From: DASZFV01 sp036494575
GTDB lineage: Bacteria > Myxococcota_A > Polyangia > Fen-1088
Direction of reading: 5' to 3'
Assembly (NCBI GenBank): GCA_036494575.1
Contig: DASXOE010000013.1
Span: 1-64,000, forward strand
Length of the DNA: 64,000 bases
Positions within the stretch are counted from its first letter, which is position 1. Each line of letters opens with the position of its first letter. Under the pieces are notes generated by a model. It did not search any database, was not told the origin of the DNA, and saw only the letters and a program-made list of their open reading frames with translations. A program made the translations under genes and the position numbers. This document shows, piece by piece, positions 43,263-52,367 of the stretch.

Positions 43263-45157
43263 AACGCGGCCATCGCGCTCAGGCCGGGGAATCCGCCGCC
43301 GGCGGGCGCGGGCGTGGGCATGAGCACGAGCGTCGAAGCGATTGTCGATGGCGTTTGCGCGTCGTCGTCGTCGTGGCGCGTGAGGAGAATGCCGCCGACA
43401 AGTCCGACCACGCCCCCGGCGAGCGCCGCGCCGGCGGAAATGGCTCGGGCCGTGGGCGTTGGATCGTGGGTGAGGCAATCGTCGGTGTTCGCGACGCAAC
43501 CGGCGACGCCGCCGGCCAGCATGCCGCCTCCGACGGCCAGGTCGATCATGAGGACGCGCTTCCAGGTCGGACCGTACTTCGACTGGTCCGGCAGGTACGC
43601 GCCGAGGAGACCGGCGGCCAGACCGACGTTGAGCCCGATGATCGCGCCGGGCATGAGGTCCATCACGCTGGTTGCCTGGAACGCGCAGAGGGGGCTGTTC
43701 GTGCTCGCGTCGGGCATCAAAGGATCGTACTTGCAGGAGGAGCCCTTCTTCCCGGGTCCTACGAAGCCGTTCGTGACGAAGCCGCCAAGAACCTTGTCCG
43801 TGGCCTGGGGCGGGCGGACCGTTTCCTCCCACCCGGCTCCGTATGGCTGCCAACGAAGCGCCACCTGCGCGAGCGCTCCCGTCAGAATGCCGCCCAACGC
43901 GGCGCTCTGGATGAGCGTCGCCCGCCCGTAGTTCGGCGCGCGATTGGCCGTGAGCGCGCCCGTCGTCAGGCCGATCGCCAAGCCCGGCAAGCTGCCGATG
44001 AAACCAGCCCGCAATTGAACACCCAAGCTGGGGCGGCAAGGGCTTGAGCAAGGAGGCTGCGGGGCCTCTCCGTGTGACTTCACCTGCTGCCAAATATTTC
44101 CTGCGATGAACCCCTCGGCGCCGCCGATCCACATGTCGCCCATGATGAAGAGCGCGCGATTGTCGGGGATGTAGCGAACGAGCGGCTTAGCAATGAGCGA
44201 GCCCGCGATGAAGCCCGCAACCCCCCCGCCGCCGACGAGCAGCACGGATGCGACGTTCGGCTTCTGGAGGTTTGTGCCGATGGCTGCCGCCACGGCGCCC
44301 GCCCCGATGAAGAATCCGATGACTCCCGAGGCAACGACGAGCTCGGGGCGCCCGGAGCGTTGCGCATAGGAGAGGCGCAGCGCGGTCGGCCCGTGCAACT
44401 TCATCTGCTCGCCGGGCGAAAGCGTGAGGTCCACGGTCTTGCCTTCGTGGTCGGGCGCCTCGGCGAAGATCTCGACGTGGCCGGGGGCGACGTCCTGTCG
44501 ATAGGGGTTGCGGGCGCGGTTGCCGTTCACGTAGAGCGTCGCGCCCGGCGGCACGGTCTCGATCTCGAGGCGCGCCGGGATCGGCTCGAGCTTGAAGAAC
44601 AGGGGCTTCTTCTCGGCGATGTCGACGTCGACGACGCGCGTCTGGCCCTGGTAGTTCTCCTTCGTGACGTCGATGCGGTAGCGGCCGCGCGGGATCTCGA
44701 AGTTGTTGGGCGCCTGGCCCGAGACGTCGGTCGCCGCGGCGGGCGCGCCGCCCTCGCGGCGGATGCGCACAGCGACGCCGTCGGGCACGGTGTTGATGAC
44801 GAATGTGCTCGGGCGCTTGTCGATGCTCTCGATGCGGTCCTTGGCGAGCTCGACGAACTCGCCGCCGGGGTTCTCGCTCGTGTAGCGCTCGTAGTGCGCG
44901 CGCGCCTCCTTGAGCCGGCCGAGCAGGTACTCGCACTGGGCCATCATGAACAGCGCCGCGGGCCGCGACTTGAGGTCGTTGGCGGCCTGGAATTCGACGA
45001 GCGCCTGCTCGTGCTCGCGCGCGTCGAAGAGCTTGAGGCCCATCTCGTAGTGCGAACGCGCCTGCGTCATCGCGTCGTCGGCGCGCGCGGGCCGCGCCAG
45101 CGCGGCGAGCCCGACGAGCGTAACCAAGGCCAAGCGAAACACGAAGGGCGCCCGCAC
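43259..45157 (-). CDS. Exported TPR/PEGA protein with Gly-rich membrane segments
   Basis: 632-residue protein with signal peptide (VFRLALVTLVGLAALARPARA), a TPR-like segment (ARSHYEMGLKLFDAREHEQALVEFQAANDLKSRPAALFMMAQCEYLLGRLKEARAHYERY), then PEGA-type beta modules (STFVINTVPDGVAVRIRREGG; ARLEIETVPPGATLYVNGNRA). From about 310 on come many Gly/Ala-rich hydrophobic segments (VVASGVIGFFIGAGAVAAAIG, AALGGILTGALAQVALRW, GAIIGLNVGLAAGLLGAYL) suggesting membrane insertion. GTG 45157 was chosen for the signal peptide. It lies 34 bp after the kinase gene and may be its partner or substrate. Confidence 0.72.
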   Translation of the reverse strand: MRAPFVFRLALVTLVGLAALARPARADDAMTQARSHYEMGLKLFDAREHEQALVEFQAANDLKSRPAALFMMAQCEYLLGRLKEARAHYERYTSENPGGEFVELAKDRIESIDKRPSTFVINTVPDGVAVRIRREGGAPAAATDVSGQAPNNFEIPRGRYRIDVTKENYQGQTRVVDVDIAEKKPLFFKLEPIPARLEIETVPPGATLYVNGNRARNPYRQDVAPGHVEIFAEAPDHEGKTVDLTLSPGEQMKLHGPTALRLSYAQRSGRPELVVASGVIGFFIGAGAVAAAIGTNLQKPNVASVLLVGGGGVAGFIAGSLIAKPLVRYIPDNRALFIMGDMWIGGAEGFIAGNIWQQVKSHGEAPQPPCSSPCRPSLGVQLRAGFIGSLPGLAIGLTTGALTANRAPNYGRATLIQSAALGGILTGALAQVALRWQPYGAGWEETVRPPQATDKVLGGFVTNGFVGPGKKGSSCKYDPLMPDASTNSPLCAFQATSVMDLMPGAIIGLNVGLAAGLLGAYLPDQSKYGPTWKRVLMIDLAVGGGMLAGGVAGCVANTDDCLTHDPTPTARAISAGAALAGGVVGLVGGILLTRHDDDDAQTPSTIASTLVLMPTPAPAGGGFPGLSAMAAF

Positions 45158-45191
45158 GTTCAGGGCCCCGAGGATACCAGCAACCGCGTCA

Positions 45192-46766
45192 CTATTCCGG
45201 ATAGGCCTCGCGCGACCCCGACGGGAGGACGCCACGTTTCACTGAATCCGAGGTCGCGCCCTGGGCCTTGGCGGCCGCGGGCGCGGGACCGCGCCGCTCG
45301 ATGCGCGCGCGAGCGTGCGGCGAAGCCGGCCGCGGCGGCCGGTCGGTCGCGGCGCGACTGACGGGCGGCGGCGCCTCGGCCGATCGCGGCACCGCGGGAG
45401 CCGGCATCGCCGGCGCCTTGGCCGTGGCCGTGGCCGTGGACTTCTTCGCCGAGGGTGGCTTCATGTCGCCGCCCGAGGGCCGCGAGAGGGCCAAGGAGAC
45501 GCCGATGCCGAGCGCGAGCGCCGCGGCGAGGCCGAGGTGCCAGCGACGGGGCGGCCCCCCGGACCCTCTACGGGAGACCAGGCCTCCGGTGTCAACGACG
45601 AGCGGCGACCCGACGTTCTGGTCGCCGGCCAGCAGCCGCTCGAGATCGTGCTCGAGGTCGGCCATGGCGGCATAGCGCCGCGTGCGATCCTTTTCCATGG
45701 CCCGCATGACGACCGCCTCGACGGCGTCTGGGATGCCGAGCTCGGGGCGCACCTGCGACGGCGGCGCCGCCGTGTGCGTCAGCACCTGCGAGATGATGCC
45801 GAGGTAGTTGTTCGCGCGGAACGGCACCTCGCCCGTGAGGCACTCGTACATCATGATGCCGAGCGCCCAGATGTCGACGCGGTGGTCGAGATCCTCGTCG
45901 CCGCGGGCCTGCTCGGGCGACATGTAGAGCGGCGTCCCCAACAGCAGCCCCGTGTGCGTGAGTCGATAGGTATCGCCGCCCTCTGCGTTGTCACCTTGGC
46001 CGCCCTGCTTGACGGCCTTCGAGATGCCGAAGTCGACGACCTTTACGAAGTCGGCCTCGCCGCGCCGGACGAGGTAGACGTTCTCGGGTTTTACGTCGCG
46101 GTGATAGATGCCCTTGGCGTGCGCAGCGCCCAGCGCCGAGGCCACCTGGCGCGCGATGCGCAGGCTGCGCTCGACGGGCAGCGGCGCCTCGCGCATCACG
46201 AGCTGCGAGAGCGCCTCGCCGTCGAGGAACTCCATGACGACGAACGACCGGCCGTCGTCGGTCGTGCCGAAGTCCGTGACGTCGACGATGTTCTCGTGAC
46301 CGATCGAGCTCGCGAGCCGCGCCTCCTGGAGCAGGCGCGCGACGAAGTCGCTCTTGGTGAGGAACTTCTCGAGCAGGACCTTGACGGCGACGCGCTTTCC
46401 GATGACGGCGTGGCGCGCCTCGTAGACGGCGCCCATGCCGCCCTCGCCGATGCGGCGCACGATCTCGTAGCGACCGGCGAGCGTCGCGCCGATGAGCGAG
46501 TCGAAATTGGGGTCGGCGCCGGAAGGCGCCGGCGCGGTGGCGACGGCGGCGGAGAGCGACGCCTCGGACTGCGTCGCGGGCGCCGGAACGGACGAAGTCG
46601 CCGACGCGGACAGGGTCGACGGCGCCGCGGGCAGATCGGGCATCGTGGGCGCCGTCACCAGGTCCGCGGCCGCGCCGACCACCGACGGCGTCAAGGCCGC
46701 GCCGTCCTTCGCGCACACCGCGACCCCGGCGGGATACTGCGTCAGGCACCGAGGACAAACGGACAC
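45192..46766 (-). CDS. Membrane Ser/Thr protein kinase with N-terminal zinc ribbon
   Basis: 524-residue PknB-like kinase. N-terminal zinc ribbon with C4, C7 and C18 (CPRCLTQYP..AVCAKDG), an Ala/Thr/Pro linker, then the kinase domain from about 100: glycine loop IGEGGMGAVYEA, K129 in VAVKV, HRDVKPENV (D224), DFGISK (245-250), and activation-loop TGLLLGTPLYMSPEQARGDED. A single transmembrane helix near 415-430 (LGLAAALALGIGVSLAL) is followed by a Pro/Ala-rich periplasmic tail. This is the type common in myxobacteria. The GTG start (46766) is clear from the Cys motif. Confidence 0.92.
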   Translation of the reverse strand: MSVCPRCLTQYPAGVAVCAKDGAALTPSVVGAAADLVTAPTMPDLPAAPSTLSASATSSVPAPATQSEASLSAAVATAPAPSGADPNFDSLIGATLAGRYEIVRRIGEGGMGAVYEARHAVIGKRVAVKVLLEKFLTKSDFVARLLQEARLASSIGHENIVDVTDFGTTDDGRSFVVMEFLDGEALSQLVMREAPLPVERSLRIARQVASALGAAHAKGIYHRDVKPENVYLVRRGEADFVKVVDFGISKAVKQGGQGDNAEGGDTYRLTHTGLLLGTPLYMSPEQARGDEDLDHRVDIWALGIMMYECLTGEVPFRANNYLGIISQVLTHTAAPPSQVRPELGIPDAVEAVVMRAMEKDRTRRYAAMADLEHDLERLLAGDQNVGSPLVVDTGGLVSRRGSGGPPRRWHLGLAAALALGIGVSLALSRPSGGDMKPPSAKKSTATATAKAPAMPAPAVPRSAEAPPPVSRAATDRPPRPASPHARARIERRGPAPAAAKAQGATSDSVKRGVLPSGSREAYPE

Positions 46767-46857
46767 GTCGCCAGTCTAGCCTGTCCGATGTGACGGGCCA
46801 GCTTTCCCTCCGGTTGACAGCCCGTGCGCGCCTCTCCAGAGTCGGCGCAACGTGGAC

Positions 46858-47472
46858 ATGCCGACGCCCGGTGACCAGAAACAGGCCTTCATCTTCGACC
46901 TCGACGGCACGCTCGCCGACTCGATGCCCGTGCACTTCGAGATCTGGCAGGTCGTCGCGAAGAAGTATGGGCTGGCCTTCCCCAAGGAGCGCTTTTACGA
47001 GTTGGGCGGCGTGCCCACGCGGCGGATCGCCGCGATGCTCATCGAGGAAGCCGGCCTGACGCTCGACGCCATCACGGTCGCCGCCGAGAAAGAGCAGACC
47101 TACGTGGACGGGCTCTTCAGCGGCGCGCTCGCCGTGCGCCCCATCGAGCCCATCCTCGCCATCGCGCGCGCGCGCCGCGGTGACGGTCCGCTCGCGATCG
47201 CCTCGGGGAGCACGCGCCGGGTCGTGACGCACACCCTCGGCGTGCTCGGGATCGCCGGGTGGTTCGGCGCCGTCGTCGCGTCCGAGGACACCGTCCGGCA
47301 CAAGCCCGAGCCCGACGTGTTCCTCGAGGCGGCGCGGCGGCTGGGCGTGGAGCCCGAGCGCTGCACCGTCTACGAGGACACCGACCTCGGTCTCGAGTCC
47401 GCGCGCCGCGCCGGCATGAAGGGCATCGACGTTCGCCCCATCATTCTGGCGGCGCTCACGCCCTCGACCTAG
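46858..47472 (+). CDS. HAD-family phosphatase (beta-phosphoglucomutase-like)
   Basis: 204-residue HAD hydrolase with motif I FIFDLDGTLADS (Asp nucleophile DxD), a small helical cap, motif II IASGSTRR, motif III around RHKPEPDVFLEAARRLGV (Lys) and motif IV YEDTDLGLESARRAG. The cap type matches the beta-phosphoglucomutase/fructose-1-phosphate phosphatase group; substrate not determined. ATG 46858 is preferred; GTG 46852 is possible. TTGACA at 46814-46819 may be its -35, with a poor -10. It is divergent from the kinase gene, and its end runs into a palindromic repeat. Confidence 0.85.
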   Translation: MPTPGDQKQAFIFDLDGTLADSMPVHFEIWQVVAKKYGLAFPKERFYELGGVPTRRIAAMLIEEAGLTLDAITVAAEKEQTYVDGLFSGALAVRPIEPILAIARARRGDGPLAIASGSTRRVVTHTLGVLGIAGWFGAVVASEDTVRHKPEPDVFLEAARRLGVEPERCTVYEDTDLGLESARRAGMKGIDVRPIILAALTPST

Positions 47473-47503
47473 CGTTTGGCGCCGATTCCATCGCGTGAGC
47501 GAG

Positions 47504-47561
47504 GACGAGCTTCGCTCGTCAGCGCTCGTCGCGGGGGGTGCGGGACCCTCTCAGGGTCCCG
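47504..47561. repeat. Bipartite palindromic repeat, copy 2
   Basis: Hairpin A is GACGAGC-TTC-GCTCGTC (47504-47520) and hairpin B is CGGGACCCT-CTC-AGGGTCCCG (47541-47561), 20 nt apart with a TCGCGGGGGG spacer. It matches copy 1 (3849-3908) in layout and in most of hairpin B. It lies between the convergent HAD-phosphatase and MscS-channel genes and encodes the last residues of the channel, so it can act as a bidirectional terminator. Confidence 0.72.
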
Positions 47562-49048
47562 ATTCCAAAGAACGCCGCGATCTTCGAGCGGAGCTGGTTT
47601 TTTTGCACGGTCTGGTTGACGAGGGCAGCGTCGGCCGTGGCGCCGTCGAGGGCGACCTGACGGCGCGACAGGATGTCGCTGATGACGCCCGCGAGCTCGG
47701 GCCGCTCGTCGAGGATCTCCTGGAAGGCTTCCTTGTCGACGATGTAGCACTCGCAGTCGCTCTTCGCGACGACGGTGGCCGCGCGCGACTCGCCCGTCAT
47801 GAGCGACATCTCGCCGAAGAACTGTCCCGCCGACAGCGTCGCGACCTCCTTGCGCGCGCCGTGCGCGCCGAGCTGCACGGCGACGCTGCCCGAGCGCACG
47901 ACGTAGAGCGAGTCGCCCGGATCGCCCTGCCGCAGGACGACCTCGCCCGGCCCGTAGATGATCATGCGCATGCGGCGCGCGAGGCGATCGATCTTCTCGG
48001 CGTCGAGCGCGCGGAACACGTCGACGCGCGAGAGCGCGTCCACGCGGCGCGCGTACTCCTCGTCGTGCTTGCGCTGCTCGCGGTCCTCGTTCATCTCGGT
48101 CACGTTGATGTTCATCGATGGGAACGGGATCTCCATGCCGGCGCGGTGGAGCGCGTACCAGATCGCGCTGCGTACGGCGCTGTCGCTGGAGTCGTCGCGC
48201 TGGAAGTCGTCCATCCAGTACCGGCAGGCATAGGTGGACGCGTCCTCCTTGAAGTCCAGCAGGATGCAGTCAGGCGCCGGATCGGCGCGCACGAACGACT
48301 GCGCGCGCACCGCCTCGACGACGACCTCGCGCACCTTGGCGGGCGGGTGACGAAAGTGGACGCGCATCGTGATCCACTGACGGTGCGCCGTCGTCGGCCG
48401 GCTGAAGTTCGTGATGAGCGACCGAGCGATGACGCCGTTGGGGATGAGGACGAGATCGCCGTTCTTCGTGACGACCGTCGTCGCGCGCCAGCGGACCTCG
48501 CGGATGCGGCCCGTGATCTTGTCGTCGATCTTGACCCAGTCTCCGATCTCGAGATCGCGCTCGAGCTGCAGCGCCAGGCCGGCCATGATGTTCCCGAGCG
48601 TCTCCTGCAGCGCGAGGCCGATGACGGCCGTCGTGAGCACCGACGCCGTGAACACGCGCGTGACGTCGACCTCGGAGCGCGTGAGCACGATGGCCGCCGT
48701 GATGAGGTACGCGATGGCGTGCACGAGGTCGCGCAGAATGCGCGGCAACTCGCGCCGCGCGAGCACGACGTCGAAGAGCAGCAGCCCTGAAGCGATGACG
48801 ACGCTGAACGAGAAGAGCAGAACCGAGAGGACGCGCGGCCAATTGTGCGGCCCCACGGCGGGGCGCAGCAGGCCGATCGCCGAGAGCGAGACGAGATAGG
48901 TCCCCACGAAGAAGATGCCCGCCCTGACCCGCCCGCGCTCGTCGGGTCCGACGACGAACCGCATCGCGAAGAGCAGCGCCAGGATCGCGAGGGCGACGAC
49001 GGGCAGCGGCCACTGTGCCGACCACTCCTGGGAAAGGGGCGAATGCAT
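47519..49048 (-). CDS. MscS-family channel with C-terminal cyclic-nucleotide-binding domain
   Basis: 509-residue membrane protein. Four N-terminal hydrophobic helices, then the MscS pore and beta domain (VFTASVLTTAVIGLALQETLGNIMAGLALQLERDLEIGDWVKID..GRIREVRWRATTVVTKNGDLVLIPNG) and C-terminal cage. From about 365 a cyclic-nucleotide-binding domain follows (FRALDAEKIDRLARRMRMIIYGPGEVVLRQGDPGDSLYVVRSGSV, GQFFGEMSLMTGESRAATVVA). Such channels are known and are thought to be gated by cyclic nucleotide rather than mainly by tension. The last residues (TLRGSRTPRDER) are encoded by the palindromic repeat. ATG 49048 was chosen over the antisense-like upstream frame. Confidence 0.9.
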   Translation of the reverse strand: MHSPLSQEWSAQWPLPVVALAILALLFAMRFVVGPDERGRVRAGIFFVGTYLVSLSAIGLLRPAVGPHNWPRVLSVLLFSFSVVIASGLLLFDVVLARRELPRILRDLVHAIAYLITAAIVLTRSEVDVTRVFTASVLTTAVIGLALQETLGNIMAGLALQLERDLEIGDWVKIDDKITGRIREVRWRATTVVTKNGDLVLIPNGVIARSLITNFSRPTTAHRQWITMRVHFRHPPAKVREVVVEAVRAQSFVRADPAPDCILLDFKEDASTYACRYWMDDFQRDDSSDSAVRSAIWYALHRAGMEIPFPSMNINVTEMNEDREQRKHDEEYARRVDALSRVDVFRALDAEKIDRLARRMRMIIYGPGEVVLRQGDPGDSLYVVRSGSVAVQLGAHGARKEVATLSAGQFFGEMSLMTGESRAATVVAKSDCECYIVDKEAFQEILDERPELAGVISDILSRRQVALDGATADAALVNQTVQKNQLRSKIAAFFGIGTLRGSRTPRDER

Positions 49049-49119
49049 GCCGAGGCGCCGCCTTGATTTTATCACGGCGCGGCATGTTCGCGCGCGACGC
49101 CTCCGTGAAAATCGACCCG

Positions 49120-50064
49120 TCAGCCTTCGGGGAGCTTGCCGCGCGCGACGAGGGTCTCCTCGGTCACGCGCAGCCCGTCGGACGCGAAGCGCGTGCCCTT
49201 GATCGTCGCGACGTCGCCCCGCTCGAGCTCTCCGAACGCCGCGTTGGCCGCCGAGGCGTGGCGGTCGAGCCGCGCGAACGCATGCCGGCCCGAGGCCCCG
49301 CACGCGAAGATCTTGAGGCGGCCCTTCTCGACGAGGCGATCGCTCACGACACGAAAGAGCGCGGACCCCGGCGCGGGGCCGGCCTCGGCGCGCAGCGCGA
49401 GGTAGCTGAAGTCGATGCGTGGCGCGCTCGGCGCCTTGGCGGCGTCATGGCACCAGTCGCGCTCGCGCGAGAGCGCTGGGCACGGCCCCGTCCAGAAGCA
49501 CGGCGCGACGACGCTCAATCCCGAGACAACGAGGCGATCGCGCACGGCGATGAGCGCGCGCGACGTCTCGCGCAGCGCCGGCTCGAGCAGGATGACGAGC
49601 CCACCGTCGTCGAGAAAGCCGCGGCACCAGGCCAGCACGCGGCGCGCGAGGGCGTCGATCCGCGCGGCGGCCGGCTCGCCGAGATGAAGCTCGCCCAGCA
49701 GGTGCGCGGCGACGATGAGGTCGAAGCGCCCCTCGACGGACGGCAGCTCGCGCGCCAGGTCCGCGACCACGACCCCCGGAGCCGCGACGCGATCCACGGC
49801 GACGACGTCGAGACCCACGCCGAAGCGCGCCCGCAGCGCCGCGCCCACGGCGCCCGTTCCGGCCCCGAGATCGAGCGCGCGCGCCGGCGGCGCCGCGCCA
49901 GCCCCGTAGAGCTCGCCGAGGATCTTGGCGAGCGCCGCGCCCGTCCGCGGCGCGATCTCCTCCGCGTACTCGCGGCGCAGCTCCGGATCCGCGAGGTAGC
50001 GCGTCCCGACGAGCGCGCGCGTCCCCGTGAGCCCGCGGTGGATCCGCGACGAGCGCCGCGCCAC
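49120..50064 (-). CDS. Rsm22-family small ribosomal subunit methyltransferase-like protein
   Basis: 314-residue SAM-dependent methyltransferase-like protein. SAM loop LDLGAGTG (64-71), DLIVAAHLLGEL, and a cysteine cluster APCFWTGPCP..DWCHD (C189, C195, C205) typical of Rsm22, whose mitochondrial members assist small-subunit assembly and bind an Fe-S cluster. The C-terminal part is a small beta domain. GTG 50064 lies 11 nt after the rseP stop, so it is probably co-transcribed with rseP. Whether it methylates rRNA is not known. Confidence 0.8.
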   Translation of the reverse strand: MARRSSRIHRGLTGTRALVGTRYLADPELRREYAEEIAPRTGAALAKILGELYGAGAAPPARALDLGAGTGAVGAALRARFGVGLDVVAVDRVAAPGVVVADLARELPSVEGRFDLIVAAHLLGELHLGEPAAARIDALARRVLAWCRGFLDDGGLVILLEPALRETSRALIAVRDRLVVSGLSVVAPCFWTGPCPALSRERDWCHDAAKAPSAPRIDFSYLALRAEAGPAPGSALFRVVSDRLVEKGRLKIFACGASGRHAFARLDRHASAANAAFGELERGDVATIKGTRFASDGLRVTEETLVARGKLPEG

Positions 50065-50075
50065 CGGCCGCCCGC

Positions 50076-51104
50076 CTAGCCCTTGCCGAATATGTCCTTG
50101 AAGCTGACGATGACGAGCACGCCGAGCAGCAGGACGAACCCGGCCGTGTGGACCGCCGCCTCGATGCGCGGGTTGACGCGCTTGCGCGTGATCGACTCGA
50201 TGGCGAGGAAGAGCGCGCGGCCGCCGTCGAGCGCCGGCAGGGGGAGCAGGTTGAAGAGCCCGAGATAGACCGACAGCACGATGATGATGCCGAGGAAGTC
50301 GACGGCCCCGCGATCGGCGGCCTTCGCGATCTTCTTCGTGATGCCGATGGGCCCCTCGAGATCGGCCTGCACGCGTCCACGGATCATGTCGGACAGCCCG
50401 ACCAAGATGCCGACCGACGTGTAGTACGGGTAGATGACGGCTTCCTTGAGGGCCGCGCCCACGGCGACGGGCGTGCGGGCGTCGATGGCGCCGATCTGGA
50501 TGCCCACCTGATAGGCGCCCGAAGATTGGCGCTCCGGCGTCACGACGAACGTCATGGGCGTGCCGGACCGGAGCACGCCGATCGTGACGGGAGCGCCCCC
50601 GCCCGCGCGAATGACGTCGCTGATGGGGGCATCGGCCGAGACCGGCTGCCCGTTCGCCGACACGAGCACGTCGTTGGCCTTGAGGCCCGCCGCCACCGCC
50701 GGCTTGCCGGGCACGGGCTCGATGATCTTCTGCGTCTTCGACGGCATGCCGTACGCCAGCAGCACGACGAGCATGAGAACGAACGCCGTGAAGTAGTTCG
50801 CCGCAGGACCCGCGAGGATCGTGAGCAGGCGCATCCAGCGCGGGCGGTTCGGATAGACGTTGGGGTCGTTCTTGTCGAACTCTTCGTTCGGGTTGAGCCC
50901 CGTGATCTGGACGAACCCGCCGAGGGGGATGGGCGCGATCTGGAACGTCGTGCCGCCCCACTTGAAGCCGAGCAGCGTCGGACCGAATCCGATCGAAAAG
51001 CGCTCGACCCGCATCCCGCACAGGCGGGCCACCAGGAAGTGCCCACCCTCGTGAAGGACGATGAGCAGTCCCAGGCCGACGATGGCGATGACGAACGACA
51101 GCAT
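50076..51104 (-). CDS. rseP: Site-2 metalloprotease RseP
   Basis: Intramembrane zinc protease that cleaves membrane-bound anti-sigma factors and signal peptides. The 342-residue protein has HEGGH (18-22) in the first transmembrane helix, a PDZ domain (KPAVAAGLKANDVLVSANGQPVSADAPI, about 130-200), and LLPLPALDGGRALFL with the third zinc ligand Asp. It could process the anti-sigma factor encoded at 17.6-18.5 kb (inference). The rest of the usual neighbourhood (dxr, bamA) is not in view. Confidence 0.94.
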   Translation of the reverse strand: MLSFVIAIVGLGLLIVLHEGGHFLVARLCGMRVERFSIGFGPTLLGFKWGGTTFQIAPIPLGGFVQITGLNPNEEFDKNDPNVYPNRPRWMRLLTILAGPAANYFTAFVLMLVVLLAYGMPSKTQKIIEPVPGKPAVAAGLKANDVLVSANGQPVSADAPISDVIRAGGGAPVTIGVLRSGTPMTFVVTPERQSSGAYQVGIQIGAIDARTPVAVGAALKEAVIYPYYTSVGILVGLSDMIRGRVQADLEGPIGITKKIAKAADRGAVDFLGIIIVLSVYLGLFNLLPLPALDGGRALFLAIESITRKRVNPRIEAAVHTAGFVLLLGVLVIVSFKDIFGKG

Positions 51105-51173
51105 GACGGGCTAGCCTAGCACGGGCCGCCCCTCGGGGCGCGCGCGCCAGCCCTGGCACGACGCAAACGCCCC

Positions 51174-51743
51174 TCAGGCGGCCAAGAACCGCAACACGGG
51201 ACGGAGCAGCAGCGGCGTGGGACGCTTGCGCCGCGACCCGACGACGTCGATTCCCAGCTCCTGCGCGCGCCGCTCGAAGATCGGCTCGAAAAGCAGGCCC
51301 GGCCCGCTCGCGCGCACGATCACCGGCAGCGCCATGAGCCGGCGCGCCACGATGTAGCGGTCGCGCAGGATCACAGCCTCGCGGCCGGCCGCGAGGCGCG
51401 AGAGCGCCCAGCCGAGCGGCGCGAACGACACGGTCCGAGCGGCCTCGAGCAATACGACGGCGGCACCGCGCGCCTCCGAGGTGCCTCGCAAGAAGGCGCG
51501 GCCCGAGACGTTGCGCGACAGCACCCTCAGCTCCGGCACGCTGGACGCGAGGAGCGCCGCGATCGACAGGCTGTTGTCCGACGACCCGTCGTTGACGACG
51601 AGGATCTCGAAAGTGAGCCCTAACTCCCGCAAGTGTCCGGCGACACTGCGGATCTGGTGACCGACCTTGTCTTCGGCGTTACCGACCGCCAGGACCACCG
51701 AGATCTCGGGGTCCGCGGCGGCGCGTGGGGAACCAACACCCAT
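51174..51743 (-). CDS. Glycosyltransferase family 2-like protein, short
   Basis: 189-residue protein matching the nucleotide-binding half of GT-A glycosyltransferases: EISVVLAVGNAEDKVGHQIRSVAGHL, FEILVVNDGSSDNSLSIAALLA. The DxD of active enzymes, normally about 90 residues in, is replaced by the weak segment VVLLEAARTVSF, and the protein is shorter than usual, so it may be inactive or a partner. ATG 51743 gives the family start; an upstream GTG frame adds unlikely residues. It stands alone near other polysaccharide genes. Confidence 0.65.
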   Translation of the reverse strand: MGVGSPRAAADPEISVVLAVGNAEDKVGHQIRSVAGHLRELGLTFEILVVNDGSSDNSLSIAALLASSVPELRVLSRNVSGRAFLRGTSEARGAAVVLLEAARTVSFAPLGWALSRLAAGREAVILRDRYIVARRLMALPVIVRASGPGLLFEPIFERRAQELGIDVVGSRRKRPTPLLLRPVLRFLAA

Positions 51744-51896
51744 CACCCCAATATCACAGCACGCCACGTGCCGAGACACGGATACCAGTACTATCAAGCC
51801 CTTATCCGTGGACGGCCCGACAGGTGCGTACCCCGTTGCGCGGTTTTTGGGTCTATCTGGTGCGAATCTGGTTACACGGTGGTTACAAAGGCGTCG

Positions 51897-52367
51897 CTAA
51901 CGGCGTTGCATGGCCGCCGCCTCCAACGCCTTCACGTCGGCGACATCTTGGTCCCGTCCGGCGGCTCGTTTGTTCTTCAGCAGCGCGTCCAGGCCGATCA
52001 CGGGAATCGTCCTGCCTTCCAGGACAAAGCCATCGCCCGCGGCTACGGCGTCGGCGAAGGTGATTCCGGAGGCGCGATTGAGAACGTCGATTCGTCGTGG
52101 GGGTAATCCGATCTGCAGCACGCCGTCGTAGGTCGCAAAGTCCGACGCCTTCACGTCGATGGTGTCCAGCGGCGCACCGAATGCGGCCAGGGCTCTATAG
52201 ACGAGTGCTGCATTCGCGGGATCGGCGCGCACAAGAACGTCCAAATCTTTCGTCGCCCGCGGATGGCCATGGAACGCCACTGCATGACCCCCCAGGATCA
52301 CGAACGCAGCTCCAGCGTCATGGAGCTCGACTAAGAGATCGCGAAAATCCTGGGGAAGATCGATCAC
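51897..52367 (-). CDS. Nucleotidyltransferase-fold protein (DUF6036-like)
   Basis: 156-residue protein with the polymerase-beta-type nucleotidyltransferase motif: FVILGGHAVAFHGHPRATKDLDVLV (the GG and D-x-D for metal binding). GTG 52367 overlaps the stop of the upstream small gene (GTGA), and this start was preferred to TTG 52394. Proteins of this type are often paired with a small partner and act as toxin/antitoxin or antibiotic-modifying modules; the exact function is unknown. Confidence 0.75.
   Translation of the reverse strand: MIDLPQDFRDLLVELHDAGAAFVILGGHAVAFHGHPRATKDLDVLVRADPANAALVYRALAAFGAPLDTIDVKASDFATYDGVLQIGLPPRRIDVLNRASGITFADAVAAGDGFVLEGRTIPVIGLDALLKNKRAAGRDQDVADVKALEAAAMQRR

Noticed and set aside
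41604..44132. 842-codon minus-strand frame
   Set aside because: Antisense of argH. Only its last 27 codons, which have their own ATG and ribosome binding site, were kept as a small ORF.
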